Assembly: GCA_021796275.1 (NCBI GenBank)
Contig: JAJYOI010000030.1
Coordinates: 1 to 35,221 of the forward strand
DNA from: Bacteroidota bacterium
Lineage (GTDB): Bacteria > Bacteroidota > Ignavibacteria > UBA10030 > UBA8401
Length of the DNA: 35,221 bases
Direction: 5' to 3'
Numbering within the stretch: the stretch's first letter is position 1; each line of letters begins with the position of its first letter. Of this stretch, positions 24,954 through 32,813 are shown one piece after another. Position numbers and translations under genes: made by a program. The notes beneath the pieces were generated by a model. The model saw nothing but the letters and a program-made list of their open reading frames with translations, searched no databases and had not been told where the DNA came from.

Positions 24954-25020
24954 CAAGAGTATTCGTGCTTTAATTAAAAAAATATTTATGCCCTCGCATG
25001 AGGGGAGGAAAAACAAATGA
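24820..25020 (+). CDS. Small single-TM protein, out-of-phase overlap with upstream gene
   Basis: GGAG 6 nt before ATG; MKANWFLALNILVVGVIGLIILLYLVFLTRKRLKEFYFHNEEK (TM plus basic tail); TGA overlaps the next ATG (ATGA at 25017-25020). Confidence 0.65.
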   Translation: MKANWFLALNILVVGVIGLIILLYLVFLTRKRLKEFYFHNEEKNNKSIRALIKKIFMPSHEGRKNK

Positions 25021-26021
25021 AAAACAATAATGGTGTAAAAAATATGCAATATCCGATCGTTGGAAAAAGCAAAGCCGTAGAAGAACTTCGCAAGCAGATT
25101 GCAAAATATGCGCGAAGCCGCAAGGACCTCATCATCATTGGCGAATCAGGCGTAGGCAAAGGTGCAGTTGCGCGAAATGTTCATCACCTTAGTGCGACAA
25201 ATGGTAGCGAAATCCCCATGGCTTCAATTAACCTTTCCGTTGTTGATGACAAGGAAGTTGAAGCGATGCTTTTTGGTTTTGATCGCGGTGCTGAAAAATT
25301 ACCGTACACTTCTAAGCGAGGAATTTTTGAATTGGCAAACGGCGGCACGGTGCTTATCGAAGAGCTGGAAGAGGCGTCGTTCCGTAATCAAATGAAGGTA
25401 TTAAACTTCATCAGCACAAGAGCAACCCGCCGTATCGGTGCAACGAAAGATATTCCTGTTGATGTTCGCTTGATCATTACAATGAAAGAGAGTGTGAAAA
25501 ATTTGCAAGAACGCAGGAAACTGCTTCCGGAGTTAGCGGAAAAGCTTGCAAACGTTGATGCAATTTCTGTGACACCTCTCCGAACACGACCTGAAGATAT
25601 TCCGCTACTGGTAAAACATTTTGTGAATGAAATCAGCCAGGAACTCGGTTTGAATGACATCGTTCTTGATATTAATGCTATTGATGTTTTGGTCCGTCAG
25701 ACATGGCGGGAAAATATTCGGGAACTGAAAGCGGTTGTTGATAAATCTGTGCTTTTCTCACAAGATGGCCGTTTTGCTTTACCGCCGGAATTAGTTGATG
25801 AGAAGACAGAAGTTGTTAAGATGATCAACAATATTATGAGCGGTCAGGAATTCGTTCTTAATCACTCGCTCGACAAAATTGAAAAAGGCATCATCGAACG
25901 GGCGCTTGATCGGTTCGGATTGAACCAATCAAGGGCAGCACAGTTTCTTGGAATGACTGAGCAAACATTGCGCTACAAGTTGAAGCGACTTGGTATTGCA
26001 AGTGTGCACAGCCGTCCGTGA
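25017..26021 (+). CDS. Divergent sigma54-activator-like AAA+ protein with Fis-type HTH; no recognisable GAFTGA
   Basis: IIGESGVGKGAVARNVHH (Walker A), FELANGGTVLIEELEEA (Walker B position), DIPVDVRLIITMKESV, PLRTRPEDIPLLVKHFV, WRENIRELKAVVDKSV, C-terminal IIERALDRFGLNQSRAAQFLGMTEQTLRYKLKRLGI. Confidence 0.87.
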   Translation: MKNNNGVKNMQYPIVGKSKAVEELRKQIAKYARSRKDLIIIGESGVGKGAVARNVHHLSATNGSEIPMASINLSVVDDKEVEAMLFGFDRGAEKLPYTSKRGIFELANGGTVLIEELEEASFRNQMKVLNFISTRATRRIGATKDIPVDVRLIITMKESVKNLQERRKLLPELAEKLANVDAISVTPLRTRPEDIPLLVKHFVNEISQELGLNDIVLDINAIDVLVRQTWRENIRELKAVVDKSVLFSQDGRFALPPELVDEKTEVVKMINNIMSGQEFVLNHSLDKIEKGIIERALDRFGLNQSRAAQFLGMTEQTLRYKLKRLGIASVHSRP

Positions 26022-26043
26022 TGCAAGAGTGATGTTGTTCGGT

Positions 26044-26077
26044 AAAAGCCCGCTTCTTATTTAAGAGCGGGCTTTTT
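26044..26077 (+). terminator. Rho-independent terminator
   Basis: AAAAGCCCGCTTCTTATTTAAGAGCGGGCTTTTTT. Confidence 0.85.
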
Positions 26078-26091
26078 TATTTGGCAATAAG

Positions 26092-26961
26092 CTAAAAGTT
26101 GATGAGAAAGCCAAGCGCGGTGTAATGCTCTTGGACATCGAAGTATTCACCGTGGATGCTGTATCCGGAAAAATAGGACACAAAAAGATTTAATCCTCGT
26201 CCGTTGTATTCTCCAATTTTTATTCCCGCTTGAGCATTGTGTCGTACCGAAGCCTTGTTTATTTTCATCAATGTTGCTTGGTAGGCGATGTACGGTGTTA
26301 TCTTCCCGTGAAAAATAAGGGACAATTCTCCTCCGGCATATCCTGATAATTTTGGAATCCATCGCGGATCAACATGAAACATGTATGTCGCGCCGACGTA
26401 CCCTCGGAGCGGTAATGACAGAGCACGAGGCTCGTAACTGCACACTGCGTCAACAAATTCCCGGCTGTAGACGATCGGATTTCGATTATCGCGCCATGAA
26501 GCACGTGTGCCGTCATAATGGCCATCGACAAAATGAGCACTGATGTGGCTGATGCGCAAGCGCGCAGAAAGCATCCCGTTGCTAAGTTTTTCCTTGCCGC
26601 ATACATTGATCCCGAAAAAATAATCGGCCGCATTGACCGGGAAATGAAAATGCTGCTCGCCACGCAATTGTGTGAAGGTAAAAAAATCTGCGCCGAGTGA
26701 CATCACGGTGCCTTTTTCTGTGAAGCGATATTGAAGCAGATCGATTGAGTTACCGATATCCAATCGCAATAAATTGTTGTTGATTTCAGTCTGCAATCCT
26801 ACCCGTGGTTCGAATGTATTTGCAACAAGCGGCTTGAACAATAGCCCGGAAGTGACAAACGATAATTCCAGTTGTGATTCAGCGGACTCTGCTGCATACA
26901 CATCAAATCGAATGAGCATGAGTATGATCGACGAAGTGAGAATAAAGAAAATCTTTTTCAT
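26092..26961 (-). CDS. Outer membrane beta-barrel protein, possibly DUF1207-like
   Basis: Signal peptide MKKIFFILTSSIILMLIRFDVYA; amphipathic beta pattern, RLRISHISAHFVDGHYDG, ends YTALGFLINF. Confidence 0.6.
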   Translation of the reverse strand: MKKIFFILTSSIILMLIRFDVYAAESAESQLELSFVTSGLLFKPLVANTFEPRVGLQTEINNNLLRLDIGNSIDLLQYRFTEKGTVMSLGADFFTFTQLRGEQHFHFPVNAADYFFGINVCGKEKLSNGMLSARLRISHISAHFVDGHYDGTRASWRDNRNPIVYSREFVDAVCSYEPRALSLPLRGYVGATYMFHVDPRWIPKLSGYAGGELSLIFHGKITPYIAYQATLMKINKASVRHNAQAGIKIGEYNGRGLNLFVSYFSGYSIHGEYFDVQEHYTALGFLINF

Positions 26962-26970
26962 AATGCCTCG

Positions 26971-28581
26971 CTACTGCTCAAGCCACACAGGATTTGTGTG
27001 ACAAAACCCGTTTTCGTTTATACCCGCGCCGTTGTGCGTGTATGCTTCTATGCGGAAGTAATGCGGTATGTTGCTTGGTGAAAAATCAAAGGCACGGTTG
27101 AGCTCAAAACTGTACTCATCGTTCAACGGGATTTCCCATAGTGCAATTTCAGCCGCATCTCCTGTTTTTCCGACATAAACGACACTGCGATTATAAGCAC
27201 CGAATTCATTGGTTGAAATTCCCTTAATTCTAATTATCAGCGATTGTGCTGTCGATAAACTTTTTGCAATGTCGTTTTTTTTCTCTATGCTAAAGGTGAC
27301 AATTGGGCCGTTAGTGATCACAGTTCTGCCCGATCGTAATGCTTCTACTATTGTCGTTTCCGAAATAGTTTCGCATTGAACAGCCGTTCTCATCCTGCCA
27401 AAAAGTTGTTTATCCGCTTCAATAATTTTTAAGAAAGGAATCTTGATTTGTTTGAAGCGATTAAAATTTCCATGGGCGTCGTTTCCGGCGGCGATATAAA
27501 TTCGTTTTCCTTCGAGCAAAAGTTTTTTCCATGCCGACAGTCCTTGCTCAAGTGCAATGCCTGTTTCGCCGTTGAGAATCTGAAGCCCGGCTAATTTTGT
27601 GCTGCGCATATCGTCGAGCGTCCATTCACCCCTGCCGATGAAGAGGCGCTGTAGTAAAGGCGCCGGTTCGGCAGGATGAGCGGCATACGCAACCGTCGCT
27701 GGCTCTTTTTTATCGAGCACATCACTGATAGTATGTTCGGCATTTGTGTGAAACCATCGTTCTGCGCTGTCGCCGGAGCCGTGGAAAAAAGTTCTCGTTC
27801 CCCATAGCAACAAGTGAACATTGTGTAGAGCGTGATTCCAAACTGAAACTTCCTCGCCGCGAACGACGGCAAAATTGTCTTGCGAATTGTTGAACTCGTC
27901 TATTTCATTCTGCTGTAATTTCCATTTTGGTAACTGAGGATCGTTAACAAGATAATTGTCAATGCGGTCGTCTAAATCATATGAATGATCTGTGACGCAA
28001 AAAAAAGAAAGCCCCATTGCCTTGCAAAGCTCGACAGAAGCTCCGATCGGAGAACCGAATTCTACTTGATCATTTGTATATGAAGAATGCGTGTGCGTAT
28101 CACCGAGAATCCAGCCGGGAAATGAGGGAAGCGGGTCAGGAGAGCGAAAGACACAGTAACTGCGTTTTGACGCCGTTCTGTAGTTATCGTTTTTACATCG
28201 CCGAAGTTTATTGTTGATTTTGTACTCAAAGTAAATGTCGACGAAAAAAGCGCCAAATGATTTTTGAAACGTTTCGTCCCACGGCACGTGAACGACTTTC
28301 CACCAGAGCGGTTCGTTAACTGAGGCGCTATCAGTAAGGATAAGTTGTGAAAATTGCCTGCCGGTGGTTTCATGACGAAGCGAAATTGAAACAGACATTA
28401 TCTCGACTGGATAGTGATCAGCGTCTTTGACAAGCAGTAGAATCGGCAGTTCCGCTGTCGGCTCAAGACGGTGTGGGAGGTCGGCAAGAATTTCCGGTTC
28501 ACGCTTCTTCAGGAAACTGAAAAAGTATTTGAACCGGTAATGCGTTTCTGCATACAAAAATATCGGAAAGAAAATCGGCAT
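26971..28581 (-). CDS. PHP-domain metallohydrolase, CehA/McbA-like
   Basis: GWILGDTHTHSSYTNDQVEFGSPIGASVELCKAMGLSFFCVTDHSYD; VVRGEEVSVWNHALHNVHLL; AAGNDAHGNFNRF. Confidence 0.83.
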   Translation of the reverse strand: MPIFFPIFLYAETHYRFKYFFSFLKKREPEILADLPHRLEPTAELPILLLVKDADHYPVEIMSVSISLRHETTGRQFSQLILTDSASVNEPLWWKVVHVPWDETFQKSFGAFFVDIYFEYKINNKLRRCKNDNYRTASKRSYCVFRSPDPLPSFPGWILGDTHTHSSYTNDQVEFGSPIGASVELCKAMGLSFFCVTDHSYDLDDRIDNYLVNDPQLPKWKLQQNEIDEFNNSQDNFAVVRGEEVSVWNHALHNVHLLLWGTRTFFHGSGDSAERWFHTNAEHTISDVLDKKEPATVAYAAHPAEPAPLLQRLFIGRGEWTLDDMRSTKLAGLQILNGETGIALEQGLSAWKKLLLEGKRIYIAAGNDAHGNFNRFKQIKIPFLKIIEADKQLFGRMRTAVQCETISETTIVEALRSGRTVITNGPIVTFSIEKKNDIAKSLSTAQSLIIRIKGISTNEFGAYNRSVVYVGKTGDAAEIALWEIPLNDEYSFELNRAFDFSPSNIPHYFRIEAYTHNGAGINENGFCHTNPVWLEQ

Positions 28582-29753
28582 TAGGCAGCCTGCAATTGTG
28601 AAAGAAAATCAGCAATCACTCTTGCCAATTGCGATTCTGTTGAATTGTTCGAAACAAAACCTGAAAATGCCTTAGCTGCCTCAAGAGCATAGTGCAAATC
28701 AAATTCTGCCTGGCTCATTGAAAAGCAAACCTTCTTCTCATGAAAATGTTTTGCTAAATACTCTTGCTCTGTTTGCCCCGGCGTCGGAACAAAAATTGCC
28801 TTCTTGCTGAGTGCGGCTAAATCCATAATCGTGCTGTATCCGGGTCTCGAGAGTATGATTTTTGATGAAAGGATTTCAGAATTAAGCTCAGCGGCAGTGA
28901 GCATGGAAACCATTGTCAGCGTAGGTGAGATGAGTGTGTGTTGATTCGCTTCAGGAATTCCTTGAACAATTAGAGTTACGAGATTCGTACGCGAAAGCTG
29001 TTCGACAAGTTTTTTTTCGAGCACAGTTCGTTGAGGTTCAGGGCCGGACAAAATTACCAAGACATCATGTTGATTCTTCTTTCCAGCGCTCGCACTGAAG
29101 CGGCTGAGCGGGCCAATGAACTTGGAATTCTGTGGCAAAACAAAAGAGTGCGAGAGATTGCCGGAGAGATTTCTTTCGCCGCCATAATCCGGTATCCAGC
29201 ATTCTGTGTAACGCATGATGATATGCCGATGAATGTAATATACAAGCCGCTCAAACATTCGCAGCCACTTAGGCATAAGAATTCGAATCTGGTGCACAAG
29301 ATAGATTGTCGGAACATGCGAAGAAAATAATCCGAATCTGCTGTCGGAAATAATTGCATCGATGGTTGCTTCCCGTATCAGCCGTTCGACTGCGGAATGT
29401 TCTGTAATTGTCGCTTTGAGAAGTGCAGGCAATTGGCGAAGCAAGTGAAATGTGCCGGCACCTTTTTCGTGATATGTTGGGGCAAAGCCCGGAAGGCGGT
29501 GAAATTCGAGAGAGTGAAACTCCTTTTTCAGCAAATCGTACGGACGACCGTCTGCTGCGACTACAACCGTACATCCCTGCGTGATCAGTTCTTGTATGAT
29601 TGGCATGCATCGCGTCGCATGGCCAAGGCCCCAATTGAGGGGCGCCACGAGTATTCGTTTTTTAAATAAAATGGACTTCACTTTCGGAGCGGAGTCCATC
29701 TTCTTTTTTCGCTCGCTTGGGTTTTTAATACCGTCGTCCTTTCCAGATAACAT
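28581..29753 (-). CDS. MurG/GT28-like glycosyltransferase family protein
   Basis: RILVAPLNWGLGHATRCMPIIQELITQGCTVVVAADGRP; KIILSRPGYSTIMDLAALSKKAIFVPTPGQTEQEYLAKHF. Alternative start 29699 (MDSAPKV). Confidence 0.82.
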   Translation of the reverse strand: MLSGKDDGIKNPSERKKKMDSAPKVKSILFKKRILVAPLNWGLGHATRCMPIIQELITQGCTVVVAADGRPYDLLKKEFHSLEFHRLPGFAPTYHEKGAGTFHLLRQLPALLKATITEHSAVERLIREATIDAIISDSRFGLFSSHVPTIYLVHQIRILMPKWLRMFERLVYYIHRHIIMRYTECWIPDYGGERNLSGNLSHSFVLPQNSKFIGPLSRFSASAGKKNQHDVLVILSGPEPQRTVLEKKLVEQLSRTNLVTLIVQGIPEANQHTLISPTLTMVSMLTAAELNSEILSSKIILSRPGYSTIMDLAALSKKAIFVPTPGQTEQEYLAKHFHEKKVCFSMSQAEFDLHYALEAAKAFSGFVSNNSTESQLARVIADFLSQLQAA

Positions 29754-30828
29754 CGCCGCCCCAAAAAACCGCGAAAGGTAAAGCTACAACGGTGAGGAAA
29801 AAATATAATTCAAACACAAAAAAATATTTCAGTTGATTGGTTTGCTGAACTCTCCGTAGCGGAATAAGAATAAGTGAAAGGTCAAGCACCAATTTCAACA
29901 GTAATCCGGCAAGAAGGAAAGTCGCATTGATCCCGATGAATAAACCTCCAAGCAGAAGAACATGCATGAAAAAACTCACAGCCATAATCAACATGCCGCT
30001 GAGGCGCATATCTTTTCCGCCGACTCCCCAGCGGCGCTTTTGTCTATAAAGGTCCTTTGCTGTGTTGCATGGCGTACTCAACACTAGCGTTTCCTTATCG
30101 AGCGGATATTTGTAATTCCATTTGCCGCTGCTGGTGATAGCTTTGAATAAAGCGTAATCTTCCGTTACACTGAATTTGATTCCGCGATATCCGCCGACTT
30201 CGTCATACGCTTTTCTTCTGAAGGAAAAATTATTGCCGATGCAGCTTAATGGATGTCGCAGCGCCATTGCAGATGCTGCAATCGCGAGAATGTATGACCA
30301 ATCTACCGATTGCATTCCTCCGAACCACGAAGTGTAATGAAGCAGCGTCAATCCGGCGACAACTCCGGTTTCTTCATCAAAATATGACGTCGTTGCTGTA
30401 ACCCACGAAGGCGGTACGGCGCAGTCTGCATCCGTCATCATAATAATTTCACCGCTGGAATTGTCAATGCCTTGTGCAATCGCATTTGATTTTCCGCGTA
30501 AGTGGCTTTCAGATGGCTTTGCAGTCATTGTGCGGATGAAAGGGAATTGTTGCGCGTATCGCTGCATGATACGTGGTGTAGCATCGGTAGAACAGTCATC
30601 CACGATAATAACTTCCAGTTTCTCTTTCGGGTATTCAAGCGCGGCAAGCGATGCAAGTGTGCGTTCAATATTTTTTTCTTCATTTCTTGATGCGACAACG
30701 ATTGAAACCTGCGGCTTATAGTGAGAGACTTCTTCATATTGCGCACGTGCAGCGCCGTAAATTAAACGAATTCCTTGAAAGGCGTACAGTGCGCACGCAG
30801 CAAGAAATATGGAATCAAGTACTGTCAT
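29725..30828 (-). CDS. Membrane glycosyltransferase family 2
   Basis: VSIVVASRNEEKNIERTLASLAALEYPKEKLEVIIVDDCSTDATPRIM; MMTDADCAVPPSWV; KRRWGVGG (QxxRW-like); C-terminal TM segments. Confidence 0.9.
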   Translation of the reverse strand: MTVLDSIFLAACALYAFQGIRLIYGAARAQYEEVSHYKPQVSIVVASRNEEKNIERTLASLAALEYPKEKLEVIIVDDCSTDATPRIMQRYAQQFPFIRTMTAKPSESHLRGKSNAIAQGIDNSSGEIIMMTDADCAVPPSWVTATTSYFDEETGVVAGLTLLHYTSWFGGMQSVDWSYILAIAASAMALRHPLSCIGNNFSFRRKAYDEVGGYRGIKFSVTEDYALFKAITSSGKWNYKYPLDKETLVLSTPCNTAKDLYRQKRRWGVGGKDMRLSGMLIMAVSFFMHVLLLGGLFIGINATFLLAGLLLKLVLDLSLILIPLRRVQQTNQLKYFFVFELYFFLTVVALPFAVFWGGDVIWKGRRY

Positions 30829-31445
30829 GACAGCACACCAAAGCTGAAACCGCGGTCACGAATGCGTTCAATGCATTCGGTGAGAAGGGGAGAGATTTTG
30901 TCTTTTGTCAGTTCATTGTCGTGGAACACAAGAATTGATCCGGGCGATAGATTTTTCATTGTGTTTTCAATAATCTTTTGATTCGCCCATGGGCGGAAAT
31001 CACCCGTGAGCACCGTCCACATCACAAGCTGATAATTCAGTTCACGAGCAGCACGGATTGTATTCCAGGAGAAAAATCCAAATGGCGGCCGGAACAAACG
31101 TGATTGCATCGGGACAACGCCGCCGATTTCTTTTTCCGTGCGCTCAATCTCTTTTTTTGAATTCTCAAATGAAAGCGCAGAGATTCGGGTGTGATTGAAG
31201 CCGTGAATTCCAATCGCGTGGTGTTGTCCGCTGATTTCTTTTACGAGCGAGCGATTTCGTGCCACATTCATTCCGCTGAGAAAAAAAGTTGCCGGAACCT
31301 GATATCGTGAGAGAACGTCTAAAACCGCCGGAGTCGCTTGGGAGTGAGGTCCGTCGTCAAATGTCAAAAAAATATGTTGCGAAGGGATTTTCCACACGAG
31401 TGAGGGAAAAAGCAGCTGATGAAGGCGTCCGGTGTGAGAAATCAT
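30825..31445 (-). CDS. Polysaccharide deacetylase (NodB homology domain)
   Basis: IFLTFDDGPHSQATPAVLDVLSRYQVPATFFLSGMN; HAIGIHGFNHTRIS; LFRPPFGFFSWNTIRAAREL. Confidence 0.92.
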   Translation of the reverse strand: MISHTGRLHQLLFPSLVWKIPSQHIFLTFDDGPHSQATPAVLDVLSRYQVPATFFLSGMNVARNRSLVKEISGQHHAIGIHGFNHTRISALSFENSKKEIERTEKEIGGVVPMQSRLFRPPFGFFSWNTIRAARELNYQLVMWTVLTGDFRPWANQKIIENTMKNLSPGSILVFHDNELTKDKISPLLTECIERIRDRGFSFGVLS

Positions 31446-31484
31446 AGTGACGCAAAAATTCTTTTACATTTCAATGCCGGTACG

Positions 31485-32534
31485 TTATAGCGTACCGACA
31501 TTTTCAATTTGAACAGGAATTTTCGACGACTGAACTGCGGGCAACGGCACAGAACCTGCAGATTTTGTTACACCGAGAATTTCTGCAAAATATGGCTGGA
31601 TGGCTCCAAATGCTTCCGATACGGAAGTGAACGACGACGTTGCGAAATATTGATACCACCCGCAATGTTTGTCGCAGCTTGTCATCACATTACGAAGCTT
31701 TTGCGCATTCTGCGTGCGGAGAAATGCCATCAACGGGGCTTCAGTTAAGTTGATTGTTTTGTACGGAAGCACACGGCAAGGGTAAAACAACGAGCCGTCA
31801 GAATCAATTACCAATGACGACGACGAACAGCTTCCTTGTTCAATGTTCTTAAAGAAATTATTCGGCGTGATGATCACATTCGGATATTGTTTTTTCAGAT
31901 CGAGCACCTTGTCGCGAAAGCTGAAAAATTCAGGGTAATTATTTTTTGTTCCTTCAAGATGAACTGCGGGCATAATAACAATTTTTGCTCCCGCTTCTTT
32001 GCAGCGCCGCACTTTATAATCGAGCCTGTCAATATCCTTGTTTGTTACAACCGTTTGCACGCAAACACTTGTGCCGAAGGCAACGTATTCTTCCAACTCG
32101 TCGAACATTTCAAGATTCACATGTCCTTCATCAATAGAGATATGAAGGAAGTCAATGTATTTGCAGTACTCGCGCATCGGATAATTTGTCGTCATCCCGC
32201 GTTCGCTTGTCGTTACCATCAAATAAAACGGCTGGCGGTGTGTATACTGAAGAACTTCCAAAAAATCCGGGCGAAGAAGCGGTTCGCCTCCTTCCATACT
32301 CAAAAGAAAAATGCTCGACTTTCCAAGATTATCAAGAATCTTAAAAACTTCAGTCGTCGGCAATCCCGGCGATTGTTCTTGCCAGAGATTACAAAATCGG
32401 CATTTGAAGTTACACGTTTGATTGATCTTGAACGAAGCGTAAAAAGGATACGTGACACCCTGCTCTTGATGGCTATAATTATACCAGAGATATTTCAGTG
32501 TTTGTGCGTACTTTGAAGGAGACAGCCAGCGCAT
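31485..32534 (-). CDS. Radical SAM protein with C-terminal Cys-containing (SPASM-like) region
   Basis: FKINQTCNFKCRFCNLW (CxxxCxxC), LLSMEGGEPLLRPDFLEVL, VIDSDGSLFYPCRVLPYKTINLTEAP, SCDKHCGW. Confidence 0.88.
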   Translation of the reverse strand: MRWLSPSKYAQTLKYLWYNYSHQEQGVTYPFYASFKINQTCNFKCRFCNLWQEQSPGLPTTEVFKILDNLGKSSIFLLSMEGGEPLLRPDFLEVLQYTHRQPFYLMVTTSERGMTTNYPMREYCKYIDFLHISIDEGHVNLEMFDELEEYVAFGTSVCVQTVVTNKDIDRLDYKVRRCKEAGAKIVIMPAVHLEGTKNNYPEFFSFRDKVLDLKKQYPNVIITPNNFFKNIEQGSCSSSSLVIDSDGSLFYPCRVLPYKTINLTEAPLMAFLRTQNAQKLRNVMTSCDKHCGWYQYFATSSFTSVSEAFGAIQPYFAEILGVTKSAGSVPLPAVQSSKIPVQIENVGTL

Positions 32535-32699
32535 GATTTTCTTTCTTCTTGAAAATTGAATTGTAAAAAGATAGCATATTTGAAATACTATTGCAAGGAA
32601 ATCGCATTTTCATTCATTGAATCTTCAGTCAAAAATTTCTATATTCCCTTCGCACCTGCCTGTCGGTATGCAGGGCAGAAACACATTTCGATTTTTAGC

Positions 32700-32725
32700 A
32701 ATCCCCGCGCTGAGGGATTTTTTTT
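32700..32725 (+). terminator. Terminator-like hairpin in the aspS leader
   Basis: AATCCC-CGCGCTGA-GGGATTTTTTTT; 6-bp stem with T8. Confidence 0.5.
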
Positions 32726-32769
32726 CAGCCTAAGGCTGACCAATTTCGACAAGTGCCCAAAGGCATCCC

Positions 32770-32788
32770 TCCCAAGGGGATGTTCCAT
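32770..32788. repeat. 19-nt sequence repeated (inverted) inside the GT9 gene at 4876-4894
   Basis: TCCCAAGGGGATGTTCCAT is the exact reverse complement of ATGGAACATCCCCTTGGGA at 4876-4894. Confidence 0.9.
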
Positions 32789-32813
32789 TTGGGAGAAGGA
32801 CTCTGAACTATTT

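Noticed and set aside
31836-32516. 226-aa plus-strand ORF antisense to the radical SAM gene
   Set aside because: Antisense shadow; the radical SAM CxxxCxxC gene on the minus strand is convincing.
32556-32813. 86-aa N-terminal extension of AspRS in the ORF track
   Set aside because: AspRS begins at MTYKKRTHTCGALR; the upstream open frame runs through palindromic repeats and a terminator-like hairpin.
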